From assembly GCA_030684935.1 (NCBI GenBank), contig JAUXXH010000035.1:35555-99554 (forward strand): a stretch of 64,000 bases of DNA, written 5' to 3'. The DNA is from Pseudolabrys sp. Lineage in GTDB: Bacteria > Pseudomonadota > Alphaproteobacteria > Rhizobiales > Xanthobacteraceae. This document shows positions 51,448 through 60,608 of this stretch, piece by piece. Under the pieces are notes generated by a model. That model was not told the DNA's origin, did not search any database, and saw only the letters and a program-made list of their open reading frames with translations. Position 1 is the first letter of the stretch. Every line of letters starts with the position of its first letter. The position numbers and the translations under genes are program-made.

Positions 51448-52407
51448 CTATGCGCTTCCGATCAATATGCCGGCGATGAACACCAGCGTGCCGCCGACCA
51501 CGATCTGGAACGCCGCCTGCAGGAACGGCGTGTCCATGTAGCGGTAGCGGATGTAGGAGATGACCGCGAGCTCCACGATCACCACGATGATGGCGACGAT
51601 GGTGGCGACCCAGAAGTCGGGAATGAGGTAGGGCAGCGTGTGGCCGACGCCGCCCAGCGTGGTCATGACGCCGCTGACGGTGCCGCGCAGCCAGGGCGTG
51701 CCGCGCCCGGTCAGCGAGCCGTCGTCGGACAGCGCCTCGGCAAAACCCATCGAGATGCCGGCGCCGACCGAAGCCGCCATGCCGACCAGGAACGTCTCCC
51801 AGGTGCTTTGGGTGGCAAACGCAGCCGCGAACAGCGGCGCCAGCGTCGACACCGAGCCGTCCATCAGCCCGACCAGCCCGGGCTGCACGTATTGCAGCAG
51901 GAACATGCGCCGCGCAGTCTCGTCCTCTTTCTCGCGCGCGCCCTTGGTGAGGATGGTTTCGTTGAGCTTGTGGGCCAGCGACTCATGCCCGGCTTCGGCC
52001 TCCGCCAGTTGAATGAGCAATTGGCGCACCGAGGCGTCACGCGAGGTTTCGGCGGCCTTGCGGTAGAATCGTTCGGCCTCGAATTCCATGTTTTCGGCGA
52101 ACTTGCGCACCTCGTCGAGCGCCAGCGGATGCATCAACCAGAGTGGCTGCTTCGTCTGCATGAAGCCCTTGACGTCCTGGCGGCGGATCAGCGGCAGGTA
52201 GTCGCCAAATTTCTGCCGGTACAGGTCGAACAGCCATGAGCGGTGCTGCACTTCCTCCTCGGCCATCTCGTCGAACACCTTGGCCGACGCCGGGAATTTT
52301 TCGCGCAGGCCCTGGGCAAAGCCGCGGTAGATGCGGCTGTCCTCCTCCTCGTTGGTGATGGCGAGGGCAAGCACTTCTTGCTCGCTGAGGTCGGAAAATC
52401 GCTTCAC
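51448..52407 (-). CDS. mbfA: MbfA, membrane-bound ferritin/VIT1-like iron exporter
   Basis: A 319-aa fusion. The N-terminal rubrerythrin-like di-iron domain (about 1-160) contains EEEDSRIY, EMAEEEVQHRSWL, ENMEFEAERFY and EAEAGHESLAH. The C-terminal membrane domain (about 170-319) is of the VIT1/CCC1 type (LVGLMDGSVSTLAPL, GMAASVGAGISMGFAEALSD). MbfA exports iron and protects from iron and peroxide in Bradyrhizobium and Agrobacterium, repressed by Irr. A perfect ICE-type palindrome sits 40 nt upstream of the start, consistent with that. Confidence 0.95.
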   Translation of the reverse strand: MKRFSDLSEQEVLALAITNEEEDSRIYRGFAQGLREKFPASAKVFDEMAEEEVQHRSWLFDLYRQKFGDYLPLIRRQDVKGFMQTKQPLWLMHPLALDEVRKFAENMEFEAERFYRKAAETSRDASVRQLLIQLAEAEAGHESLAHKLNETILTKGAREKEDETARRMFLLQYVQPGLVGLMDGSVSTLAPLFAAAFATQSTWETFLVGMAASVGAGISMGFAEALSDDGSLTGRGTPWLRGTVSGVMTTLGGVGHTLPYLIPDFWVATIVAIIVVIVELAVISYIRYRYMDTPFLQAAFQIVVGGTLVFIAGILIGSA

Positions 52408-52446
52408 GGAAGAGCCTTTCGCTGCAACGGCAACGGAAGCTCTATA

Positions 52447-52461
52447 TTAGAATAATTCTAA
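52447..52461. promoter_or_regulatory. Irr-type iron control element upstream of mbfA
   Basis: TTAGAATAATTCTAA is a perfect 15-bp palindrome and matches the ICE/Irr-box consensus known from rhizobia. It is located between mbfA and the divergent Nudix gene, about 40 nt from the mbfA start and overlapping a TATAGA-like -10 on the minus strand. Confidence 0.85.
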
Positions 52462-52540
52462 ACAGGGAAGCATTAGTTGCGGGCGAACCCAAAGAAAACC
52501 GATGACTGACAGTGACACCGGCGCGGGCTAAGGGTGGGCC

Positions 52541-53023
52541 ATGCCGCTGCATCCCTTCCGCCGCCTGATGGAGCCGCTGATCCGGCCGGCGTTCCATTTC
52601 TATTGGCGCTTTGCCCGCGGGGCGACGCTGGGGGCGCGCGCCGTCGTGATCGATGGCAGCGGCCGTGTTTTCCTGGTCAGGCACTCCTACGTCGACGGCT
52701 GGTATCTGCCCGGCGGCGGGGTCGAGACCGGGGAAACGATGCTGACGGCGCTCAAGCGCGAACTGGCCGAGGAGGGCAATATTGTGCTGACCGCGACGCC
52801 GCGGCTGCACGGCATTTTCCTCAATGCGCGGGTGTCACGCCGCGACCACGTCGCGCTCTATGTCGTGCGCGATTTCAGGCAGGATGGGGTGCCGCGCCCC
52901 AATTACGAGATCGTCGAGCACGGCTTCTTCGCGCCCGATATGCTGCCGGACGGCACGACGCGCGCGACCCGCGCCCGCATTGCCGAGGTGCTCAATGGCG
53001 GGCCGGCGAGCGAGGTGTGGTGA
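52541..53023 (+). CDS. Nudix hydrolase
   Basis: A 160-aa protein with an intact Nudix box, GGGVETGETMLTALKRELAE followed by EGNI, coordinating Mg for pyrophosphate cleavage of a nucleoside-diphosphate-linked compound. The preceding strand VVIDGSGRVFLVRHSYVDGWYLPGGG is typical. Substrates range widely. It diverges from mbfA across the Irr box, so its promoter may also be iron-linked. The ATG is the natural start. Confidence 0.92.
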   Translation: MPLHPFRRLMEPLIRPAFHFYWRFARGATLGARAVVIDGSGRVFLVRHSYVDGWYLPGGGVETGETMLTALKRELAEEGNIVLTATPRLHGIFLNARVSRRDHVALYVVRDFRQDGVPRPNYEIVEHGFFAPDMLPDGTTRATRARIAEVLNGGPASEVW

Positions 53024-53075
53024 ATGATGGCTGACGGTGGCGCCGGCGAAGCGACGCGTCAACAACCCCTTCTTC

Positions 53076-53873
53076 TCAGGACTTCCCGGCGTCCTTGAGG
53101 ACCTTGAGCAATTCCTTGAGAATGGCGTCGTTGCCGGCGGCGATATTGCCCGTGGCCAAGGGGTCCTCGCCACCGTCGCAATCAGCGACGTAGCCGCCCG
53201 CCTCGCGCACCAGGATCAGTCCTGCGGCCATGTCCCACGGCTTGATGTCGCGTTCCCAGTAACCGTCGAGGCGTCCTGCCGCGACCCAGGCCAGATCGAG
53301 CGCGGCGGCGCCGAAACGGCGCAGCCCGGCGACCCTTTCCTGCATGGCGCCGGTTTCCTTGCGCGCCAGTGCCAGATCACCGCGGCCGATATGCGGCAGG
53401 CCGCAGGCGATCACCGACTCCGCGAGCTGCTTGCGGCCGGCGACGCGGATGCGCTGATCGTTGAGGAACGCGCCTTTGCCCTTTTCGGCGACGAAGAGTT
53501 CCTCGATCGCCGGATTGTAGATCAGCCCGGCGACCACGGCGCCCTCGCGCGCGAGTGCGATCGAGATGGCGAACTGCGGAATGCCGTGCAAAAAATTGGT
53601 GGTGCCGTCGAGCGGATCGACAATCCACGTGTGACTGCCGTCGGCGCCTTCGCGCTTGCCGCCTTCTTCGCCGAGGAAGCCGTAGCCAGGACGGGCGCGG
53701 GACAGTTCGGCATAGATCGTTTCCTCGGCGCGCCTGTCGGCGGAGGAAACGAAATTGGCCGGGCCCTTGAGCGAGACCTGAAGCTTTTCAAGTTCGCCGA
53801 AATCGCGCTTGAGCGCCCGCGCGGCCTTGCGGGCGGCGGCAATCATCACATTGAGGAGGGCGGAGTGCTGCAT
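53076..53873 (-). CDS. suhB: SuhB-like inositol monophosphatase
   Basis: A 265-aa Li-sensitive phosphatase-fold enzyme. The metal sites are FLGEEGG (about 65-71), WIVDPLDGTTNFLHG (about 80-95) and KPWDMAAG (about 205). It dephosphorylates inositol-1-phosphate or related sugars; SuhB also has an RNA-polymerase role in other bacteria. The ORF track extends N-terminally to 54068 over Arg/Pro-rich residues; MQHSALLNVM at 53873 is the real start. The Sel1 gene is 34 nt upstream. Confidence 0.92.
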   Translation of the reverse strand: MQHSALLNVMIAAARKAARALKRDFGELEKLQVSLKGPANFVSSADRRAEETIYAELSRARPGYGFLGEEGGKREGADGSHTWIVDPLDGTTNFLHGIPQFAISIALAREGAVVAGLIYNPAIEELFVAEKGKGAFLNDQRIRVAGRKQLAESVIACGLPHIGRGDLALARKETGAMQERVAGLRRFGAAALDLAWVAAGRLDGYWERDIKPWDMAAGLILVREAGGYVADCDGGEDPLATGNIAAGNDAILKELLKVLKDAGKS

Positions 53874-53907
53874 GGAGCGTGGGGTCTGCCCGTGCCGGGC
53901 CGTGCCG

Positions 53908-54888
53908 TCAAGGCTGCATCGACTGTGCGGTCGATTGCCATTTCGTGACGGCGGCCTCGGCGGCCTCCCGCACCGCCGGCGGCTGCTGACTGGCGAAGGC
54001 CTCGAGCTGGGGATCGCCAGCCCCGGCCGCCCGGGCAATGAAGTGCCATTTGACCGCCGCGGTGGCATCGGCCGGCATGCCGCGGCCGGCCATGAGGATC
54101 CGCGCCAGCCGGTTCTGGGCGATCGGGCTGCCGAGGCGGGCGGCGCGCAGGAACAACTGGGCGGCGGCGGATTCGTCCTTGGCGGTGCCGTCGCCGTTGA
54201 ACCGGGCGATGGCGAATTCGACCATGGCGTCGAGATTGCCCGCGATCGCGGCCTTCTCCATCAGGACCATGGCCTGGCTCGCGTCCTTGGGCACGCCCCG
54301 GCCTTCCTTGTACAGGGTGCCGAGCGCGTATTGCGCCTCCTGATTGCCCGCGTCGGCGGCGGTTCTGAACAGTTCGGCGGCGCGGGCGAAGTCCTGCGGG
54401 AACTGCTGGCCCTCCAGATAGAGCAGGCCGAGATTGTAGGCGGCGGCGGCATGTCCAAGCTTGGCAGCGGCGGCCAACTGACGCGCGGCCTCATCGGTGT
54501 TGCGCGGGCCGGCGCGGCCCTGGAAATTGAACATCGCCAGCGCGAACATGGCGTCGCGGTCGCCATTGGCGGCGGCGCGCTGGTACCACTCGGCGGCCTT
54601 GGCGTCGTCACGGCCGACGCCGAGCCCCTGCGCATAGAGTTCGCCGAGCAGCGTCATGGCGTCGGTGTCGTTCTGCTCGGCGCGCGCGGCGGCTTCCTTG
54701 AACGCGGTCAGATAGAAGCCGCGCTGGAACGCGCCGTAGGCCAGATCGGCGTTGGGGTCGACCGGCGGCGGCGCGGGTTGAGCCTGGGGTGCGGCCTTCG
54801 GCACCGGCGGGCGCTGCTGCGCCATCGCACTGGTGCTGGCAGCGACCAGGGCAATCATAGCCAGCAAGGCGCACGCCGCGCGTCTCAT
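53908..54888 (-). CDS. Secreted Sel1/TPR-repeat protein
   Basis: A 326-aa protein with signal peptide (LLAMIALVAASTSAMAQQ) and a Pro-rich linker, followed by about six Sel1-type repeats, for example GAFQRGFYLTAFKEAAARAE, LLGELYAQGLGVGRDDAKAAEW, NLGLLYLEGQQFP and ALGTLYKEGRGVPKDASQAM. Sel1 repeats mediate protein-protein interactions at the cell envelope. It overlaps the preceding ThiE-like gene by 4 nt (ATGA), so the genes are translationally coupled. The exact role is unknown; similar genes accompany suhB in related genomes. Confidence 0.9.
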   Translation of the reverse strand: MRRAACALLAMIALVAASTSAMAQQRPPVPKAAPQAQPAPPPVDPNADLAYGAFQRGFYLTAFKEAAARAEQNDTDAMTLLGELYAQGLGVGRDDAKAAEWYQRAAANGDRDAMFALAMFNFQGRAGPRNTDEAARQLAAAAKLGHAAAAYNLGLLYLEGQQFPQDFARAAELFRTAADAGNQEAQYALGTLYKEGRGVPKDASQAMVLMEKAAIAGNLDAMVEFAIARFNGDGTAKDESAAAQLFLRAARLGSPIAQNRLARILMAGRGMPADATAAVKWHFIARAAGAGDPQLEAFASQQPPAVREAAEAAVTKWQSTAQSMQP

Positions 54889-55544
54889 ACCGTGTTCTCC
54901 GGCAGACGCATGTATTGCGCGGCGTCAGCGATCGTGACCGCGACGGCTTCCGGATCGCCCCAGACCCAGTCACCCAGCGCGATGAAATCGGCGCCGGCGG
55001 TGACCAGCGGTTCGATCTCGGCGATCGATGCGGCATAGGCGACGCAGGGCGCCTCGAACACCTCGGCCCACCAGGCGACGCGCTCGACGATGGCGGCAAA
55101 GTCCGGCCGCTCGCCGTGCCGATCGGGATCGCCGAACATCAAGTAATCGGCGCCGGCCTCGGCCGCGGTCATCGCATCGTGCCGGGTGTCAAGACTGCCG
55201 ACGCCGGCGATGCGTTCGGGCTTCAGGCGCTCCAGCGCGCCGGTGAAGTCGTCGATACCGCTCAGGTGCGCGCCATCGGCGCCGGCGCGGGCGACCAGAT
55301 CGACGGCACCGTCGAGCAGCAAGGCGGCGCCGGTCTTCTGCACCACATCGCCGAGCGCCTTGGCGCGGTTGATCAGCGTGCGCTCGTCGGCCTCGGCCAG
55401 ACGCAGCAGCACTGCCGCGACGTCGCCGGCGGTCAGCGCGGCCGTCAGTGCGGTGGTGAAAGTGGCCGAGTCGTCGACGCGCGGCGTCATTAGATAGAGA
55501 CGCGGCACCGGGCGCGGTTCAGCCTGTTTCGGTCGTGAAGCCAT
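54885..55544 (-). CDS. ThiE/TenI-like thiamine phosphate synthase family protein, degenerate
   Basis: A 219-aa TIM-barrel protein. Family-like segments are PRLYLMTPRVDD, LLLDGAVDLVARAGADGAHLSG, AGADYLMFGDPD and GADFIALGDWVW. The QxRxK substrate motif and TxTK loop of true ThiE are not seen; the corresponding places read LLRLAEAD and DPDRHGER, so it may not make thiamine phosphate. The start MASRPKQ at 55544 is chosen. It overlaps the Sel1 gene and lies away from other thiamine genes. It could act on a different phosphate, as TenI homologues do. Confidence 0.75.
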   Translation of the reverse strand: MASRPKQAEPRPVPRLYLMTPRVDDSATFTTALTAALTAGDVAAVLLRLAEADERTLINRAKALGDVVQKTGAALLLDGAVDLVARAGADGAHLSGIDDFTGALERLKPERIAGVGSLDTRHDAMTAAEAGADYLMFGDPDRHGERPDFAAIVERVAWWAEVFEAPCVAYAASIAEIEPLVTAGADFIALGDWVWGDPEAVAVTIADAAQYMRLPENTV

Positions 55545-55821
55545 GGTTCCCCGCATGCTAGCCCAATCGGGCGGAAAATTGACCAGACGCCGAATCGGCC
55601 ACTGGCCGAGCGTCGCAGGCGCTTTTCCAGCCTCGCTAGCACCTTTCGCGGGCCGGCCAAACGCCGCATCGCCAAGATAGCGGCGCCACCGCAGGATTGG
55701 CCGGGTCCGCGCGTTCAATGATGAGCGGGTGCCCTGCAACCGGCACCTTAACAAGGAGCGCGTGGGAACCGACCGTGAGTTCGTTTGTTGACTCCCGCCT
55801 CCATTCAGCAAGGAAAACCTT

Positions 55822-56151
55822 ATGAAACTCACTTTATTGGCTTCGGCTCTCGCCCTGTCGATTTTCAGCCTGTCGCCGGCCAGCGCCGCTCCCGCCGCTC
55901 AGGCTATGCACCCGGGCATTAACGCGTCGATCATTCAGGCCCAGTTCTTCCAGCCGACGCAAGCGCGTCCTGGCCCCCAGCGCGCCGCGCCGCGTCGCGC
56001 TGCGCCGCGTCGCGCCGGTCCGCCGCAGCGTTACGTCCCCGGCCGTCGCTACAACTCCCCGCCGCGCGGTTACCGTCGCTATGACCGTCGTCCGGGCGAT
56101 TGGAACCGCCGCGGTTGCGTGATGGTCGGCCCGGTCTGGTTCTGCCCGTAA
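55822..56151 (+). CDS. Secreted Arg/Pro-rich small protein
   Basis: A 109-aa protein with a signal peptide (MKLTLLASALALSIFSLSPASA). The mature region is strongly basic, with tandem PRRAA-like repeats (PRRAAPRRAGPPQRY) and GRRYNSPPRGYRRYDRRPGDW, ending with a CVMVGPVWFC pair. The basic tract could bind polyanions such as LPS or nucleic acids, but this is inference. It is followed by a strong terminator, so it is likely a monocistronic, highly expressed gene. I do not recognise a family. Confidence 0.75.
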   Translation: MKLTLLASALALSIFSLSPASAAPAAQAMHPGINASIIQAQFFQPTQARPGPQRAAPRRAAPRRAGPPQRYVPGRRYNSPPRGYRRYDRRPGDWNRRGCVMVGPVWFCP

Positions 56152-56170
56152 CGTCGATTAACTGAAAATG

Positions 56171-56204
56171 AAAGAGCCCCGGTTTGCGCCGGGGCTCTTT
56201 TGTT
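56171..56204 (+). terminator. Strong intrinsic terminator after the Arg/Pro-rich gene
   Basis: A perfect 12-bp stem (AAAGAGCCCCGG/CCGGGGCTCTTT) with a 6-nt loop is followed by TTGTTTATTT. It also faces the convergent GST gene and may serve both. Confidence 0.9.
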
Positions 56205-56222
56205 TATTTGCTTGAGCAAAGG

Positions 56223-56852
56223 CTACGGCATCGGAATCGCGCCCATGTCCTTCGGCACCTTGTAGCCGCGCTGCACCGCGGGCCGCGCGGCGATCGTCGT
56301 GTACCAGCGCTTGACGTTCGGATAGGTGTTCAGGTCGATGGTCTGCCACTCGAAGCGCGAGATCCACGGCCAGATCGCGATATCGGCGATCGAGTAGTCG
56401 CCGGCGACGAAGTCGCGGCCCTCGAGCTGGGTGTTGAGCACCTTGTAGAGCCGGTTCGCTTCCTTGAGAAAACGCTCCTCGGCGTAGGCCGATTTGCCCG
56501 GATTGTATTTCACGAAGTGATGCACCTGACCCAGCATCGGGCCGGCGCCGCCCATCTGCCACATCAGCCATTCGATCACCTGATAACGTTCCTTGCCGGA
56601 CTTCGGCAGCAGCTTGCCGGTCTTGTCGGCGAGATAGATCAGGATCGCACCGGACTCCATCAGCGACATGCCGGTGTCGTTGTCGACGATCGCCGGAATG
56701 CGGTTGTTCGGCGCGATCTTGAGGAAGGCCGGCGCGAACTGCTCGTCCTTGGAAATATCGATGGCGTGCACGTTATAGGGCAGGCCGATTTCTTCCAGCA
56801 TGATGGAGGCCTTGCGGCCGTTCGGGGTGGTCCAGGTGTAAAGATCGATCAC
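56223..56852 (-). CDS. Glutathione S-transferase, nu-class-like
   Basis: A 209-aa GST. The N-terminal thioredoxin-like domain has LYTWTTPNGRKASIMLEEI, the Thr/Asn-type catalytic start of nu/YfcG-like GSTs, and the cis-Pro/ES motif NNRIPAIVD then LMESGAILIYLADKTGK. The C-terminal helical domain includes VAGDYSIADIAIWPWI. It conjugates or reduces disulphides with glutathione. It stands alone on the minus strand, convergent with the Arg/Pro-rich gene. Confidence 0.93.
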   Translation of the reverse strand: MIDLYTWTTPNGRKASIMLEEIGLPYNVHAIDISKDEQFAPAFLKIAPNNRIPAIVDNDTGMSLMESGAILIYLADKTGKLLPKSGKERYQVIEWLMWQMGGAGPMLGQVHHFVKYNPGKSAYAEERFLKEANRLYKVLNTQLEGRDFVAGDYSIADIAIWPWISRFEWQTIDLNTYPNVKRWYTTIAARPAVQRGYKVPKDMGAIPMP

Positions 56853-56942
56853 GGGAAAATCCTTTATGTTTTTCTGTCGCCTTGTCCGCGCCGGTTGCGG
56901 ACATTCGCATCACTGTGCGAGCGGTCTTGAACGCGAGAACGT

Positions 56943-56993
56943 GGATGGCCGGGACAAATGGTGCGAAGATCGCGCCTTCTGCCCGGCCATGAC
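56943..56993. repeat. Palindromic element related to family A
   Basis: ATGGCCGGG (56945) and CCCGGCCAT (56982) form a perfect 9-bp inverted repeat around about 30 nt. The arms match the CATGGCCGGG...CCCGGCCAT of the family A copies at 40976 and 43208, although the core is different. It fills the 193-nt gap between the GST and fba. Confidence 0.55.
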
Positions 56994-57045
56994 GCATTAT
57001 CTATCGGAGTTTCCGCCGCCCGTCATGCGGCACACGCAGCTTTGA

Positions 57046-58071
57046 TTACGCCGCCTTCTTCTCCAGATCGGCTTTCCACTGTCCGAGCGCAGCGAGGCCG
57101 TTCATCTTTGCGCGATGTGAAAATGCGCTCTGTCCGGCTGCAAGATTTTCTGCCTTGCCACCCCACGCCTTCTGCGGTGCCGCCTGCAAGGCGCGGCCGT
57201 AAGAGAAGGTCAGCGCCCACGGCAGATTGCCGATCTTGTTCATGGCGTCGAGATGGGCGGTGGCTTCCTCGTCCGACTGTCCGCCGGACAGGAAGGCGAT
57301 GCCCGGCACCGCGCCCGGCACGCAATTCTTCAGCACCTTCACGGTGCGCTCGGCCACATCCTGCACGGACGCGCGTGCCTTGCTACCCTTGCCCGGCACG
57401 ATCATGTTCGGCTTGAGCACGATGCCTTCAAGCGCGACCTTCTGGTAGTAAAGCTGCTGGAAGGTTTCTTTCAGCACCCATTCGGTCACCATCTCGCATT
57501 GCTCGATGTCGTGGTCGCCGTCCATCAACACTTCGGGTTCGACGATCGGCACGATCTGGGCGTCTTGGCAGAGCGCGGCATAACGCGCCAGCGCGTGCGC
57601 ATTGGCGCTGAGGCAGGCGTAGCTGGGCTTGCCGGGGCCGACATCGATCACGGCGCGCCACTTGGCGAAGCGCGCGCCCTGGGCGTAATATTTAGGCAGC
57701 CGGTCGGCGAGTCTGTCGAGGCCGACGGTGACGACTTCACCGGGGCAGTTCGGCAGCGGCTTGGTGCCTTCGTCGACCTTGATGCCGGGCAGGGCACCGG
57801 CCTGCTTGATGATGTCGACCAGAAGCGTGCCGTCCTTGGCCTTCTGCCAGATCGTCTCGTCATAGAGAATGACGCCGGAGATGTGGTTCTTCATCGCCTC
57901 GGCGGTACGGAACATCATCTCGCGATAGTCGCGGCGGTTGTCTTCGGTGTTTTCGGTGCCGATGGCGTCAAAGCGCTTCTTGATGGTGCCGGTCGACTCG
58001 TCGGCGGCAAGGATGCCCTTGCCCGGCGCGACCATGGCGCGGGCGACCTTGTTCAATTCGTCCAGATTCAT
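57046..58071 (-). CDS. fba: Fructose-bisphosphate aldolase, class I
   Basis: A 341-aa Schiff-base aldolase. It begins MNLDELNKVARAMVAPGKGILAADE, has the active-site lysine in GIVLKPNMIVPG, and IPIVEPEVLMDGDHDI-like (IVEPEVLMDGDHD) and GGQSDEEATAHLDAMN. It cleaves fructose 1,6-bisphosphate to triose phosphates in glycolysis and gluconeogenesis. Many alphaproteobacteria carry class I rather than class II here. It lies downstream of pgk in the carbon cluster, 82 nt away. Confidence 0.96.
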   Translation of the reverse strand: MNLDELNKVARAMVAPGKGILAADESTGTIKKRFDAIGTENTEDNRRDYREMMFRTAEAMKNHISGVILYDETIWQKAKDGTLLVDIIKQAGALPGIKVDEGTKPLPNCPGEVVTVGLDRLADRLPKYYAQGARFAKWRAVIDVGPGKPSYACLSANAHALARYAALCQDAQIVPIVEPEVLMDGDHDIEQCEMVTEWVLKETFQQLYYQKVALEGIVLKPNMIVPGKGSKARASVQDVAERTVKVLKNCVPGAVPGIAFLSGGQSDEEATAHLDAMNKIGNLPWALTFSYGRALQAAPQKAWGGKAENLAAGQSAFSHRAKMNGLAALGQWKADLEKKAA

Positions 58072-58153
58072 CGTTCTCTCCCTCGGATGCGCCCAAGTCC
58101 CGGACGGGGCGCGCCGTCAGTGGCGCGGCGTCGAGCCGGGACCGTCAAAAAAC

Positions 58154-59350
<1,197 letters not shown>

Positions 59351-59359
59351 TGCGGCGCT

Positions 59360-59483
59360 CTTGTCCCGGGCGCAGCGCAGCACGAAGTGATGCGCTGCTG
59401 AACCGGGACCGTTAAAGATTCCGGATTGAAAGATCCCGGGTCTGCAGCGCACCGCGAAAACGCGCTGCGCTGCGCCCGGGACA
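59360..59483. repeat. Dispersed palindromic repeat, family B, two inverted copies
   Basis: TTGTCCCGGGCGCAGCGCAG...GCGCTGCTGAACCGGGACCGTT (59360-59413) is followed by an inverted relative, GATCCCGGGTCTGCAGCGCA...GCGCTGCGCCCGGGACAC (59432-59483). The first is closely similar to 45297-45349. They occupy most of the gap between gap and pgk. Confidence 0.75.
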
Positions 59484-59489
59484 CGTACG

Positions 59490-60497
59490 TCAGATCAACT
59501 TCCCCATCGCCACCGCGGTGTCGGACATGCGGTTGGAGAAGCCCCATTCATTGTCGTACCACGACATCACGCGCACCAGCGTGCCGTCGAGCACCTTGGT
59601 CTGGTCCATGTGGAAGACCGACGAGTGCGGGTCGTGGTTGAAATCGATCGAGACGTTCGGCTCGTTGGTGTAGCCGAGGATGCCCTTGAGCTGCTGCTCG
59701 GCGGCGCGCTTTATGGCGGCGTTGACCTCGTCCTTGCTGGTCGCCTTCTTGGCGACGAACTTGAAGTCGACCACCGAGACGTTCGGTGTCGGCACGCGGA
59801 TGGCGACGCCATCGAGCTTGCCGTTCAACTCGGGCAGCACCAGGCCGACCGCCTTGGCGGCGCCGGTCGAGGTCGGGATCATCGAAAGCGCGGCGGCGCG
59901 GCCGCGGTAGAGATCCTTGTGCATGGTGTCGAGCGTCGGCTGGTCGCCGGTGTAGGAGTGGATCGTCGTCATGAAGCCGTGCTGGATGCCGATGGCGTCG
60001 TTCAGCACCTTGGCAACGGGCGCCAGGCAGTTGGTGGTGCACGAGGCGTTCGAGACGATCAAATGATCCTTGGTCAGCTTGTCGTGGTTGACGCCGTAGA
60101 CCACGGTCAGGTCGGCGCCTTCGGCCGGGGCCGAGACCAGCACGCGCTTGGCGCCGGCGGTCAGGTGCATCGACGCCTTGTCCTTGGCGGTGAAGATGCC
60201 GGTGCATTCCAGCGCGATGTCGACGCCGAGATCCTTCCACGGCAGCGTGGTCGGGTCCTTGATGGCGGTGACCTTGATGGCGCCGTTGCCGACGCTGATG
60301 GTGTCGCCCTTGACGGTGACGGTGCCGGGGAAGCGGCCATGCACGCTGTCGAAGCGCAGCAGGTGGGCGTTGGTCTCGACCGGGCCGAGATCGTTGATGC
60401 CGACCACTTCGATGTCGGTACGGCCGGATTCGGCGATGGCGCGGAGAACATTGCGGCCGATGCGGCCAAAGCCATTGATGGCAACGCGGACTGTCAT
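59490..60497 (-). CDS. gap: Glyceraldehyde-3-phosphate dehydrogenase, type I
   Basis: A 335-aa enzyme. NAD binding is [16 protein letters not shown], the catalytic Cys is in [12 protein letters not shown] and the C-terminal [12 protein letters not shown] is present. The residues for NAD over NADP (GINDLG-type) point to the glycolytic form. It catalyses oxidative phosphorylation of glyceraldehyde 3-phosphate. It is 112 nt downstream of tkt and upstream of pgk. Confidence 0.97.
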   Translation of the reverse strand: MTVRVAINGFGRIGRNVLRAIAESGRTDIEVVGINDLGPVETNAHLLRFDSVHGRFPGTVTVKGDTISVGNGAIKVTAIKDPTTLPWKDLGVDIALECTGIFTAKDKASMHLTAGAKRVLVSAPAEGADLTVVYGVNHDKLTKDHLIVSNASCTTNCLAPVAKVLNDAIGIQHGFMTTIHSYTGDQPTLDTMHKDLYRGRAAALSMIPTSTGAAKAVGLVLPELNGKLDGVAIRVPTPNVSVVDFKFVAKKATSKDEVNAAIKRAAEQQLKGILGYTNEPNVSIDFNHDPHSSVFHMDQTKVLDGTLVRVMSWYDNEWGFSNRMSDTAVAMGKLI

Positions 60498-60608
60498 TTC
60501 AAATCGCTCCCGGTCTCATGTGCACACTGCATCCGGTGAACAAATGCCAGAAAACGGGGCGTTTTGTACCGGATCGCCCGCGTTCGCGGGCGCTAACGCC
60601 GAATATAG

